Below are positions 50,493 to 59,072 of a stretch of DNA of 64,000 bases, piece after piece; position 1 is the stretch's first letter, and every line of letters starts with the position of its first letter. The stretch is from positions 1 through 64,000 of the forward strand of contig NZ_MLCF01000017.1 in assembly GCF_001879105.1 (NCBI RefSeq). The letters run 5' to 3'. The notes beneath the pieces were generated by a model. It saw only the letters and a program-made list of their open reading frames with translations. It did no database searches and was not told where the DNA came from. Made by a program: the position numbers and the translations under genes. Source of the stretch: Mangrovactinospora gilvigrisea. Lineage in GTDB: Bacteria > Actinomycetota > Actinomycetes > Streptomycetales > Streptomycetaceae.

Positions 50493-51845
50493 ATGAGACG
50501 GCGGATGATCAATTCCACCCTGGCGGTGGTGCTGGTGGTGGTGGCCGTCTTCGGCATTCCGCTGGCCGTCGTCGAGGTGAACTCGATCACCTCCAACGCC
50601 CGGGACCAGGTGACCGCGGACGCCGTCCGGCTGCTCACCGTGGTCGAGACCCGCGGCGGCGGCGACCTCGACGCCTCCTCGCTGGAGGCGCAGATCGGGG
50701 AGGACCGCACCGCCTGGGTGCGCACCCCGGGGCGCCCGGCGGAGCGGATCGGCCCCGCCGTGCCCGCGGGCACCTCCGTCTTCAAGGACACCGAACAGGG
50801 CACCCAGGGCGTCTCGGTGACGGTGGTGCAGCCGCAGTCCACCGTCCACAAGCAGATCTACGACATCCTGCTGGTGATCGTCGGGATCGCGGCCGCCGCG
50901 GTGGCCGCCGCCGTGGTGCTCGCCGTCCGCCAGGCCAACCGGCTCTCCGGCCCGCTCGTCGACCTCGCCAAGACCGCCGAGCGGCTCGGCTCCGGCGACG
51001 CCACGCCCCGCGACCGCCGCTACGCCGTCCCCGAACTCGACCGGGTCTCGCAGGTGCTGGACGCCAGCGCCGAGCGGATCGCCCGGATGCTCACCGCGGA
51101 GCGGCGGCTCGCCGCCGACGCCTCCCACCAGCTGCGCACCCCGCTCACCGCGCTCTCCATGCGGCTGGAGGAGATCATCGAGACGGCCGGCGACGAGGAG
51201 ACGGTCAAGGAGGAGGCGTCCATCGCCCTCGGCCAGGTCGAGCGGCTGACGGACGTGGTGCAGCGGCTCCTCACCAACAGCCGCGACCACCGCGGGGACA
51301 CCGGCATCGCCTTCGACCTCGACGACGTCATCAAGCAGCAGATGGAGGAGTGGCGGCCCGCCGCGGCCGCCGCCGGACGCGCCCTGGAGCGCGAGGGCCA
51401 GGGCCGGCTGCGGGTGGTCGGCACCCCGGGGACGATCGCCCAGGTGCTCGCCGCGCTCATCGAGAACGCCCTGATGCACGGGGACGGGACGGTGGTGCTG
51501 CGCACCCGCACCGCCGGCAACTCGGTGGTGCTGGAGGTCTCCGACGAGGGCGACGGGGTCTCCCCGGAGCTGGGCTCGCGGGTCTTCGAACGCGCCGTCA
51601 GCGGCCGGAACTCGACGGGCCTGGGGCTCGCGGTGGCCCGGGACCTCGCCGAGGCGGACGGCGGCCGGCTGGAGCTGGTCAGCATGCGGCCGCCGGTCTT
51701 CGCGATGTTCCTCAGTCGCCAGCCGGATTCCGAGCCGGAGCCCGATCCTGAGACCGAGGCGGATGCGTCGACGGCGACGTCGGAGCCGGAGCCGGGGACG
51801 GGGCCTGGGGGGGCTCCTCGAGGCGGCTCGGGGCCGCGGGCGTAG
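50493..51845 (+). CDS. draK: sensor histidine kinase DraK
   Basis: 450 residues, 10 nt after draR. Two membrane helices (~8-27 and ~127-149) flank a ~100-residue extracytoplasmic sensor. HAMP follows, then HisKA with His212 in ADASHQLRTPLTALSMR and HATPase with N box LIENALMHGDG, D box DEGDGVSP and G box STGLGLAVARD. The last ~45 residues are a Glu/Pro/Ser-rich tail (PDSEPEPDPETEAD) encoded where the gene overlaps the convergent GtrA gene by 134 nt. Confidence 0.9.
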   Translation: MRRRMINSTLAVVLVVVAVFGIPLAVVEVNSITSNARDQVTADAVRLLTVVETRGGGDLDASSLEAQIGEDRTAWVRTPGRPAERIGPAVPAGTSVFKDTEQGTQGVSVTVVQPQSTVHKQIYDILLVIVGIAAAAVAAAVVLAVRQANRLSGPLVDLAKTAERLGSGDATPRDRRYAVPELDRVSQVLDASAERIARMLTAERRLAADASHQLRTPLTALSMRLEEIIETAGDEETVKEEASIALGQVERLTDVVQRLLTNSRDHRGDTGIAFDLDDVIKQQMEEWRPAAAAAGRALEREGQGRLRVVGTPGTIAQVLAALIENALMHGDGTVVLRTRTAGNSVVLEVSDEGDGVSPELGSRVFERAVSGRNSTGLGLAVARDLAEADGGRLELVSMRPPVFAMFLSRQPDSEPEPDPETEADASTATSEPEPGTGPGGAPRGGSGPRA

Positions 51846-52359
51846 CCGGGGCCGTCGTCGCCCCGTCCTGCTGCTCGGCCGGCACCACCCGGAAGACCCA
51901 GGTGCGGTAGGAGGCGAACCGGAAGGCCGTCGCCACCACCATGCCGGCGAACTTGAAGACGTTGTCCTCCAGCGCGGTGTCCCAGCCCACCCAGTAGTGG
52001 GTGGCGTACAGCACACCGTTCTCGATCACCAGCCCGATGAGGCTGAAGAAGAGGAAGAGCCCCATCTCCCGGGTGCGGGAGCTGCGGTCGCGGTCGCGGT
52101 AGACCCAGTAGCGGTAGCCGATGTAGTTCGTGACGATCGCCACGACGGTGGCGAAGACGCTGGAGCGGACGGTCTGCCATCCGAAGGCGTGCATGGCCAG
52201 GTTGAAGACCAGGAAGTTGACCGCGGTGCCGATGGCCCCGACGATCGCGAACTTGGTCATCTCGCGGCCCATCCCGCCCCGCCGGAACAGGCCGGCGAGG
52301 CCGCCCGGGACGGGCCCGCGCGGTGCTGCGGGTTCTTCGGGTGACTCGGAGGAGGTCAT
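51712..52359 (-). CDS. GtrA-family membrane protein
   Basis: 215 residues with four helices: KFAIVGAIGTAVNFLVFNLA, VFATVVAIVTNYIGYRYWVY, LFLFFSLIGLVIENGVLYA, VFKFAGMVVATAFRFASYRTWVF. GtrA-like flippases or accessory proteins act with glycosyl transfer to cell-surface polysaccharides. The C-terminal ~50 residues are Pro/Ala/Ser/Thr-rich and lie antisense to the draK tail; one of the two tails may be untranslated if an earlier stop was lost. Divergent from purK. Confidence 0.88.
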   Translation of the reverse strand: MTSSESPEEPAAPRGPVPGGLAGLFRRGGMGREMTKFAIVGAIGTAVNFLVFNLAMHAFGWQTVRSSVFATVVAIVTNYIGYRYWVYRDRDRSSRTREMGLFLFFSLIGLVIENGVLYATHYWVGWDTALEDNVFKFAGMVVATAFRFASYRTWVFRVVPAEQQDGATTAPATPAAPSRLEEPPQAPSPAPAPTSPSTHPPRSQDRAPARNPAGD

Positions 52360-52502
52360 CGATCGCGTCCGTTCGGAGAGGACTCAGAGGGAACGGGGAA
52401 GCGGCGACCCGGCCCGTGGGCAGGGTCCGGTCGCCCTGCCCACCATAACGAGCGGGAGGCACCCTGAGGTTGCCTTGCTCGGCCATCGGTACCCTGTCCA
52501 GC

Positions 52503-53651
52503 GTGACTTTCCCGGTAGTCGGCATGGTCGGCGGCGGCCAGCTCGCACGCATGACCCATCAGGCAGGCATTCCCCTCGGCGTCCGCTTCCGCGTACTGGC
52601 CGACACCTCCAGCGATTCGGCGGCCCAGGTCGCCGGGGACGTGGTGGTCGGCGACTACCGCGACCTCGACACCCTCAAGGCCTTCGCGGCGGGCTGCGAC
52701 GTGGTCACCTTCGACCACGAGCACGTCCCCACCGAGCACCTGCGCGCCCTGGAGGCGGCCGGCGTCGCCGTCCGCCCCGGCCCGGACGCGCTGCTGCACG
52801 CCCACGACAAGGGCGTGATGCGCAAGCGCCTCGCGGAGCTGGGCGTGCCGTGCCCGCGCAACCGCATCGTCGCCGACCCGGCCGACGTGGTGCGCTTCGC
52901 CGAGGAGGACGAGGGCGCAGCCGGCTTCCCCGTCGTCCTGAAGACCACCGTCGGCGGCTACGACGGCAAGGGCGTCTGGGTGGTCCGCGGCCCGGAGGAG
53001 GCCGCCGAGCCGTTCCGCGCCGGGGTGCCGGTGCTCGCCGAGGAGAAGGTCGACTTCGTCCGCGAGCTGGCCGCGAGCGTGGTGCGCTCCCCGCACGGGC
53101 AGGCCGTCGCCTACCCGGTGGTGGAGAGCCTCCAGGTGGACGGCGTCTGCTTCCAGGTGACCGCCCCCGCGCCCGGCCTGTCGGCGGGGCGCGCCGCCGA
53201 GGCCCAGGAGATCGCGCTGCGGATCGCCGGCGAGCTGGGCGTCACCGGCCACCTCGCGGTGGAGATGTTCGAGACCGCCGACGGCCGGGTGCTCGTCAAC
53301 GAGCTGGCGATGCGCCCGCACAACTCCGGGCACTGGTCGATCGACGGGGCGGTCGCCTCGCAGTTCGAGAACCACCTGAGGGCGGTGCTCGACCTCCCGC
53401 TGGGCGAGCCGTCGGCGCGCGCGCCGTGGACGGTGATGGTGAACGTGCTGGGCGGCGACTACCCCGACATGTACCGGCCCTATCTGCACGTCATGGCCCG
53501 CGACCCCGGGCTGAAGGTGCACATGTACGGCAAGGACGTGAAGCCCGGCCGCAAGGTCGGGCACGTCACGGTCTGCGGCTCCGACCTGGACGAGGTCCGG
53601 GAGCGCGCGCTGCACGCGGCCGCGTATCTGCGCGGCGACATCACCGAGTGA
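52503..53651 (+). CDS. purK: N5-carboxyaminoimidazole ribonucleotide synthase
   Basis: 382 residues from GTG 52503. ATP-grasp enzyme of purine synthesis: [51 protein letters not shown]-type segment [30 protein letters not shown]. Converts AIR, ATP and bicarbonate to N5-CAIR, the substrate of the PurE encoded next. TACCCT (52490-52495) ends 7 nt before GTG. Forms an operon with purE (46-nt gap). Confidence 0.96.
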   Translation: MTFPVVGMVGGGQLARMTHQAGIPLGVRFRVLADTSSDSAAQVAGDVVVGDYRDLDTLKAFAAGCDVVTFDHEHVPTEHLRALEAAGVAVRPGPDALLHAHDKGVMRKRLAELGVPCPRNRIVADPADVVRFAEEDEGAAGFPVVLKTTVGGYDGKGVWVVRGPEEAAEPFRAGVPVLAEEKVDFVRELAASVVRSPHGQAVAYPVVESLQVDGVCFQVTAPAPGLSAGRAAEAQEIALRIAGELGVTGHLAVEMFETADGRVLVNELAMRPHNSGHWSIDGAVASQFENHLRAVLDLPLGEPSARAPWTVMVNVLGGDYPDMYRPYLHVMARDPGLKVHMYGKDVKPGRKVGHVTVCGSDLDEVRERALHAAAYLRGDITE

Positions 53652-53697
53652 CGCAGGCACCGGGAAGACCGAAGAACCGAGAAGGAGAGTCAGACAG

Positions 53698-54189
53698 GTG
53701 AGCACCCCTCTGGTCGGGATCGTGATGGGCTCCGACTCCGACTGGCCGGTCATGGAGGCCGCGGCGAAGGCGCTGGAGGAGTTCGGCGTCCCCTACGAGA
53801 AGGACGTCGTCTCGGCGCACCGGATGCCCCGCGAGATGATCGCCTACGGCGAGCAGGCGGAGTCCCGCGGCCTGCGCGTCGTCATCGCGGGCGCGGGCGG
53901 CGCGGCCCATCTGCCGGGCATGCTGGCCTCGGTGACGGCCCTTCCGGTGATCGGCGTGCCGGTCCCGCTGAAGTATCTGGACGGGATGGACTCGCTGCTG
54001 AGCATCGTCCAGATGCCGGCCGGGGTCCCGGTGGCGACGGTCTCCGTGGCGGGGGCCCGCAACGCGGGGCTGCTCGCGGTGCGGATGCTGGGCGTCGCGG
54101 ACGAGAAGCTGCGGGCGCGGATGGCGGAGTTCCAGGCGGAGCTGAAGGCCCAGGCCGAGGCGAAGGGGGCGAGGCTGCGCGGGGAGTGA
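53698..54189 (+). CDS. purE: N5-carboxyaminoimidazole ribonucleotide mutase
   Basis: 163 residues from GTG 53698, with GAAGGAGA 12 nt upstream. Class I Pur[22 protein letters not shown] (phosphate site), [12 protein letters not shown] with the catalytic His, [16 protein letters not shown] and [13 protein letters not shown]. Converts N5-CAIR to CAIR. The C-terminal ~20 residues are Lys/Glu/Ala-rich. Confidence 0.96.
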   Translation: MSTPLVGIVMGSDSDWPVMEAAAKALEEFGVPYEKDVVSAHRMPREMIAYGEQAESRGLRVVIAGAGGAAHLPGMLASVTALPVIGVPVPLKYLDGMDSLLSIVQMPAGVPVATVSVAGARNAGLLAVRMLGVADEKLRARMAEFQAELKAQAEAKGARLRGE

Positions 54190-54255
54190 CCGCCGTGCGG
54201 TGCGCGGCGGTGGCTGCCTCGCGGTAGGCGCACCCCCGCTGAGAGACTGATCGGC

Positions 54256-55440
54256 ATGGTTGACGACGAGGCTCTTGAGACCGCGAAGACCCTGCTGAGC
54301 GAGTTCCCGGTGGTGGACGGCCACAATGACCTGCCGTGGGCGCTGCGCGAGCAGGTCGGCTACGACCTGGACCGGCTGGACATCGCCGAGGACACCTCGG
54401 ACCGCACCCACACCGACCTCGCCCGGCTCGCCGAGGGCGGCGTCGGCGCGCAGTTCTGGTCGGTCTTCGTGCCGTGCTCGCTCGCCGGGGACGACGCGGT
54501 GAGCGCCACGCTGGAGCAGATCGACTGCGTCCGGGCGCTGATCGACCGCTACCCCGACCACCTGGCCCGCGCGCTGACCGCCGCCGACATGGAGACGGCC
54601 CGCGCCGAGGGCCGGATCGCCTCGCTGATGGGCGCCGAGGGCGGCCACTCCATCAACAACTCCCTCGCCACCCTGCGGGCGCTGTACGAGCTGGGCGTCC
54701 GCTACATGACGCTCACCCACAACTCCAACACCGACTGGGCGGACTCGGCGACGGACGAGCCGCGGGTCGGCGGGCTGTCGCCGTTCGGCGAGGAGGTGGT
54801 GCGGGAGATGAACCGGCTGGGCATGCTGGTCGACCTCTCGCACGTCGCCCCGGAGACGATGCGGGCCGCGCTGCGGGTGAGCGAGGCGCCGGTGGTCTTC
54901 TCGCACTCCTCCTCGCGGTCGGTCAACGACCATCCGCGGAACATCCCGGACGACGTGCTGGAGCAGCTGCCGCGCAACGGGGGCGTGGCGATGGCGACGT
55001 TCGTGCCGAAGTTCGTGCTGCCGGAGGCCGTCGCGTGGACGCGGGCGGCGGACGAGAACATGCGGGCGAAGGGGCTGCATCCGCTGGCGACGACGCCGGA
55101 GGCGATGGCGGTGCAGCGGGAGTACGAGGAGGCGAACCCGCGGCCGAAGGCGTCGGTGGGGACGGTGGCCGACCACCTGGACCGGATGCGGGAGGTCGCC
55201 GGCGTCGACCACGTCGGGCTGGGCGGGGACTACGACGGGACGGCGTTCACGCCCGACGGCCTGGAGGATGTGACGGGGTACCCGCGGCTGATCGCGGAGT
55301 TGGTGCGGCGGGGGTGGTCCTCGTCGGACCTGGCGAAGCTGACGTGGCAGAACGCGGTGCGGGTGCTGGGCGACGCGGAGAGCGTCGCCGCACGTCTGCG
55401 GGAGAAGCGGGGGGCGTCGATCGTGCGGTTCGCGCGGTGA
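54256..55440 (+). CDS. membrane-type dipeptidase family (M19) enzyme
   Basis: 394 residues. Zn ligands of the renal dipeptidase family: HxD at His23/Asp25 in [11 protein letters not shown], bridging Glu128 in MGAEGGHS, His196 in VDLSHVAP and His217 in [20 protein letters not shown] closes the barrel. No signal peptide, so cytoplasmic. Hydrolyses dipeptides including some with D-residues. Downstream of purE by 66 nt on the same strand, the same order as in S. coelicolor; may be co-transcribed. Confidence 0.94.
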   Translation: MVDDEALETAKTLLSEFPVVDGHNDLPWALREQVGYDLDRLDIAEDTSDRTHTDLARLAEGGVGAQFWSVFVPCSLAGDDAVSATLEQIDCVRALIDRYPDHLARALTAADMETARAEGRIASLMGAEGGHSINNSLATLRALYELGVRYMTLTHNSNTDWADSATDEPRVGGLSPFGEEVVREMNRLGMLVDLSHVAPETMRAALRVSEAPVVFSHSSSRSVNDHPRNIPDDVLEQLPRNGGVAMATFVPKFVLPEAVAWTRAADENMRAKGLHPLATTPEAMAVQREYEEANPRPKASVGTVADHLDRMREVAGVDHVGLGGDYDGTAFTPDGLEDVTGYPRLIAELVRRGWSSSDLAKLTWQNAVRVLGDAESVAARLREKRGASIVRFAR

Positions 55441-55455
55441 GGTGTCGCCGCCCCG

Positions 55456-55875
55456 TCAGATGAGGCCGAGGCGGGGGGCCTCGATGGCGGGGCAGCGGTT
55501 CATGACCATGTCGAGGCCGGCGTCCGTGGTGCGCCGGTAGGCGTCGGCGTCGACGACGTCGAGCTGGAACCAGACCGCCTTGGCGCCGGCCGCCACCGCC
55601 TGGTCGGCGACCGCGCCGGCGAGGCCGCTGTTGACGAAGACGTCGACGACGTCCACCGGGAAGGGCACCTCGGCCAGCGAGGCGTAGCCCTGCTCGCCGT
55701 GGACCGTCTCGGCCTTGGGGTGGATCGGCACCACCCGCTTGCCGAGCCGCTGCAGCAGCGCCGCCACCCCGTAGGCGGCGCGCGCCCGGTTGCCGGAGAG
55801 GCCGACCACGGCCCAGGTGTCGCCGTCCTCGGTGAGGATCCGCCGGACCGTCTCCGTGTCGCCGTACTCGCTCAT
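55456..55875 (-). CDS. CoA-binding protein (YccU-like)
   Basis: 139 residues. Rossmann-type CoA_binding_2 domain: DTWAVVGLSGNRARAAYGVAALLQRLGKRVVPIHPKAE, then VDVVDVFVNSGLAG and KAVWFQLDVVD, ending with the conserved Cys in VMNRCPAIE. Binds CoA in structural homologues; cellular role unknown. Its upstream region contains a MITE-like element, which may supply or disturb its promoter. Confidence 0.92.
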   Translation of the reverse strand: MSEYGDTETVRRILTEDGDTWAVVGLSGNRARAAYGVAALLQRLGKRVVPIHPKAETVHGEQGYASLAEVPFPVDVVDVFVNSGLAGAVADQAVAAGAKAVWFQLDVVDADAYRRTTDAGLDMVMNRCPAIEAPRLGLI

Positions 55876-55922
55876 GCCCCCGAGCCTACGGGCGCCGGAC
55901 CGCGTCCGCGGCTGGGCGGCCT

Positions 55923-56089
55923 TAGGCCGTTTCTGACGGATCTCCGTGGAGGAAGGAGCGGCGTCCGGTGCGTCCTGTCGGCGTGCCGAACGAAGGCCGT
56001 CGCAGTGGGGTTGCGTCGGTCTTTGGGCGGTGCGGCGAGAGGGCGTGCCGGGCGTCGCGACGCCGCGGAGATCCGTCAGAAGCGGCCTA
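55923..56089. mobile_element. 167-bp MITE-like element with 24-bp terminal inverted repeats
   Basis: Left end TAGGCCGTTTCTGACGGATC plus TCCG (55923-55946) and right end CGGAG...CGGCCTA (56066-56089) are inverted repeats matching 23 of 24 bases. Both ends carry TA at the outer edge, compatible with the TA target duplication of IS630/Tc1-mariner transposases. No open frame inside, so it would need a transposase in trans. It lies between two minus-strand genes, 6 nt beyond the ugd stop codon. Confidence 0.8.
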
Positions 56090-56095
56090 GCCCGC

Positions 56096-57421
56096 TCAGC
56101 GCTGCGGGCGGCCCAGGGCGCGGTACGTCCAGCCGGCGGTGCGCCACTTGTCGGGGTCGAGGACGTTGCGGCCGTCCAGGATGCGCTTCTCGGAGACGGC
56201 CCCCTCCAGCTCGGACGGGTCCATGTCGCGGAACTCCTGCCACTCCGTCAGGTGCAGCACCACATGCGCGCCGCGGGCGGCCTCGACCGCGGAGTCGGCG
56301 TAGGCGAGGGCCGGGAACATCTTGCGGGCGTTGTCGACGGCCTTCGGGTCGTAGACCGTCACCTGCGCGCCCTGCAACTGGATCTGGCCGGCGACGTTGA
56401 GCGCCGGCGAGTCGCGGATGTCGTCCGAGTTGGGCTTGAACGCCGCGCCCAGCACCGCGACCCGCTTGCCGAGGAAGCCGCCGCCGCACTGCTCGCGGGC
56501 GAGCTCCACCATCCGGGCGCGGCGCCGCATGTTGATGGAGTCGACCTCGCGCAGGAAGGTGAGCGCCTGGTCGGCGCCGAGCTCGCCGGCGCGGGCCATG
56601 AAGGCGCGGATGTCCTTGGGCAGGCAGCCTCCGCCGAAGCCGAGCCCGGAGTTGAGGAAGCGGCGGCCGATGCGGTCGTCGTAGCCGAGGGTGTCGGCGA
56701 GCTGGACGACGTCGGCGCCGGCGGCCTCGCAGACCTCGGCCATGGCGTTGATGAAGGAGATCTTGGTGGCCAGGAAGGCGTTGGCGCTGACCTTGGCCAT
56801 CTCGGCGGTGGGGAAGTCGGTGACGACCAGCGGGACGCCGGCGGCGAGCGGCTCGGCGTAGACCTCGCGGAGCAGGTCCTCGGCGCGCTGCGAGCGGACG
56901 CCGATGACCAGGCGGTCGGGGCGGAGGGTGTCCTGGACGGCGAAGCCCTCGCGGAGGAACTCGGGGTTCCAGGCGACCTCGACGGTCGGGGCCGTCTCGG
57001 CGAGGCGGGCGGCGAGCCGGTCGGCGGTGCCCACCGGGACGGTGGACTTGCCGACGATCAGCGCCTCCTTGCCGAGCCGGGCGGTGTGCTCGGCCAGGCC
57101 GTCGAAGGCCGTGTTGATGTACGAGACGTCCGCGGCGAACTCGCCGCGCAGCTGCGGGGTGCCGACCGAGACGAAGTGGACGTCGCCGAACTCGGCGGCC
57201 TCCTGGTAGGAGGTGGTGAAGCGGAGGCGTCCGGAGGCGACCTGCTCGGCGAGCAGCTCGTCCAGGCCCGGCTCGTACATCGGCGCCCGGCCCGCGGCGA
57301 GCTCGGCGAGCTTCTCGGCGTCGACGTCCATGCCCATGACCTCGAAACCGAGCTTGGCCATGCATGCGGCGTGGGTGGCGCCGAGGTATCCGGTGCCGAT
57401 GACGGTGAGCCGAGGTGCCAC
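56096..57421 (-). CDS. ugd: UDP-glucose 6-dehydrogenase
   Basis: 441 residues from GTG 57421, which has an ideal TGGAGGAACTG ribosome-binding site. NAD-binding LTVIGTGYLGATHAACMAKLGF, STVPVGTADRL, WNPEFLREGFAVQDTLRPDRLVIG, active-site Cys266 in GFGGGCLPKDIRAFM, and VAVLGAAFKPNSDDIRDSPAL. Oxidises UDP-glucose (or a related UDP-sugar) to the uronate for cell-surface polymers or glycosylated metabolites. Upstream in-frame codons (40) are unlikely to be translated. Confidence 0.93.
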   Translation of the reverse strand: MAPRLTVIGTGYLGATHAACMAKLGFEVMGMDVDAEKLAELAAGRAPMYEPGLDELLAEQVASGRLRFTTSYQEAAEFGDVHFVSVGTPQLRGEFAADVSYINTAFDGLAEHTARLGKEALIVGKSTVPVGTADRLAARLAETAPTVEVAWNPEFLREGFAVQDTLRPDRLVIGVRSQRAEDLLREVYAEPLAAGVPLVVTDFPTAEMAKVSANAFLATKISFINAMAEVCEAAGADVVQLADTLGYDDRIGRRFLNSGLGFGGGCLPKDIRAFMARAGELGADQALTFLREVDSINMRRRARMVELAREQCGGGFLGKRVAVLGAAFKPNSDDIRDSPALNVAGQIQLQGAQVTVYDPKAVDNARKMFPALAYADSAVEAARGAHVVLHLTEWQEFRDMDPSELEGAVSEKRILDGRNVLDPDKWRTAGWTYRALGRPQR

Positions 57422-57551
57422 CAGTTCCTCCAGGGGGGACGGGACGTCTGGTCCCGCGATGGTAACGGGCCGCGACCGGTGGTAAGGAACTGTCGTGGAG
57501 GTCACCGGCCCGGGGCCCGGCATCGCCCTGTTGCCCATCGGCGGCGACCTC

Positions 57552-57580
57552 TAGGATCGGATCGGGTTACCGGCCGGTAA
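57552..57580 (+). promoter_or_regulatory. candidate promoter with TetR-type operator
   Basis: TAGGAT (57552-57557) is a good -10, with TTGCCC about 15 nt upstream. TTACCGGCCGGTAA (57567-57580) is a perfect 14-bp palindrome positioned over the expected transcription start, 31 nt before the acyl-CoA dehydrogenase start. Palindromes of this form are typical TetR-family operators; no regulator is encoded nearby. Confidence 0.6.
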
Positions 57581-57610
57581 TCGCTTGGGTACGACAGCTG
57601 GGGTGACGAC

Positions 57611-58765
57611 GTGGCGACGGACTTCGAGGTGTACCGGGTTCCCGAGGAGCACGAGATGCTGCGGGAGTCGGTGCGGGCGCTGGCGGAGGCGAAGATCGCG
57701 CCCAGCGCGGCGGCCGTCGACGAGGAGGCCCGCTTCCCGCAGGAGGCCCGCGACGCTCTGGAGGCCAACGACCTGCACGCGGTGCACGTCCCGGAGGAGT
57801 TCGGCGGGGCCGGCGGCGACGCGCTCGCCGCGGTGATCGTCATCGAGGAGGTGGCGCGGGTCTGCGCGTCGTCCTCGCTGATCCCGGCGGTCAACAAGCT
57901 GGGCTCGCTGCCGGTGATGCTGTCGGGGAGCAAGGAGCTGAAGGAGAAGTACCTGCGGCCGCTGGCCGAGGCGCGGGCGATGTTCTCCTACTGCCTGAGC
58001 GAGCCGGACGCGGGCTCGGACGCGGCGGGCATGAAGACCAAGGCGGTGCGGGACGGCGACCACTACGTCCTCAACGGCGTGAAGCGCTGGATCACCAACG
58101 CGGGCGTCAGCGACTACTACACGGTGATGGCCGTCACCGACCCCTCGAAGCGCTCGCGCGGCATCTCCGCGTTCGTGGTGGAGAAGGACGACGAGGGCGT
58201 CTCCTTCGGCGCCCCGGAGAAGAAGCTGGGCATCAAGGGCTCCCCGACGCGGGAGGTCTACCTCGACAACGTCCGGATCCCCGCGGACCGGATGATCGGC
58301 GAGGAGGGCACCGGCTTCGCCACCGCGATGCGGACGCTGGACCACACCCGGATCACCATCGCGGCGCAGGCGCTGGGGATCGCGCAGGGCGCGCTGGACT
58401 ACGCGGTCGGCTATGTGAAGGAGCGCGAGCAGTTCGGGCGGCCGATCGCCGACTTCCAGGGCGTGCAGTTCATGCTCGCGGACATGGCGATGAAGGTGGA
58501 GACGGCCCGCCAGATGACGTACGCGGCGGCGGGCAGGTCGGAGCGCGAGGAGAAGGACCTCACCTTCTTCGGCGCCGCGGCGAAGTGCTTCGCGTCGGAC
58601 GCGGCGATGGAGGTCACCACGGACGCGGTCCAGCTGCTCGGCGGCTACGGCTACACCCGCGACTACCCGCTGGAGCGGATGATGCGGGACGCGAAGATCA
58701 CCCAGATCTACGAGGGCACCAACCAGATCCAGCGCGTGGTGATGGCGAAGCAGCTCCTGAAGTAG
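57611..58765 (+). CDS. acyl-CoA dehydrogenase
   Basis: 384 residues from GTG 57611 (GGGGTG upstream). FAD flavoprotein of the short/medium-chain type: ARAMFSYCLSEPDAGSDAAGMKT, KRWITNAGVSDYYTVMAV, FGAPEKKLGIKGSPTREVYLDNVRIP, VKEREQFGRPIADFQGVQFMLADM, QLLGGYGYTRDYPLERMMRDAKI and the catalytic-base Glu368 in YEGTNQIQR. Introduces the alpha-beta double bond in beta-oxidation or branched-chain catabolism. Probably repressed by an unlinked TetR protein through the upstream palindrome. Confidence 0.95.
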   Translation: MATDFEVYRVPEEHEMLRESVRALAEAKIAPSAAAVDEEARFPQEARDALEANDLHAVHVPEEFGGAGGDALAAVIVIEEVARVCASSSLIPAVNKLGSLPVMLSGSKELKEKYLRPLAEARAMFSYCLSEPDAGSDAAGMKTKAVRDGDHYVLNGVKRWITNAGVSDYYTVMAVTDPSKRSRGISAFVVEKDDEGVSFGAPEKKLGIKGSPTREVYLDNVRIPADRMIGEEGTGFATAMRTLDHTRITIAAQALGIAQGALDYAVGYVKEREQFGRPIADFQGVQFMLADMAMKVETARQMTYAAAGRSEREEKDLTFFGAAAKCFASDAAMEVTTDAVQLLGGYGYTRDYPLERMMRDAKITQIYEGTNQIQRVVMAKQLLK

Positions 58766-58794
58766 GCCGTCAGCACCGACGCGCCCGCACGGCC

Positions 58795-58811
58795 CGCCGG
58801 CTCCGCCGGCG
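58795..58811 (+). terminator. short GC hairpin after acyl-CoA dehydrogenase
   Basis: CGCCGGC (58795-58801), TCC loop, GCCGGCG (58805-58811), 30 nt after the stop codon. Probable terminator. Confidence 0.5.
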
Positions 58812-59072
58812 TGGTCCTGCGCGGGGGACCTTCGGTGGGCCGGCGGCGGCTGGCGGCGTGCGCCGGCGGGGCGCACACGCCGCCGCGCGGCCGAGTCGCG
58901 CGGACTTGGCTCCACCCCTCCGGCGACCCTGCCGTCCGGCAGCACGGCCGCTCCGCCGCCCGGTGGCCCGACCGCCCGGACCGGTGTGGCGGGGTGGGCG
59001 CGGTCGGGCCGGGGCGGCGCTGGGCACTGCAGGGGGGTGGCGTGGTCCGGCGGGTGCGCATTGAATGTCGGG
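58812..59072. other. gene-free spacer before the GH101-like gene
   Basis: Together with the preceding hairpin this is a 307-nt gap. A second, bulged hairpin joins GGCGGCGTG-CGC (58852-58863) to GCGCACACGCCGCC (58871-58884). The remainder is very GC-rich with no protein-like frame; the ~30 nt before 59073 (GCATTGAATGTCGGG) are less GC-rich and probably hold the promoter or ribosome-binding site. Confidence 0.6.
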
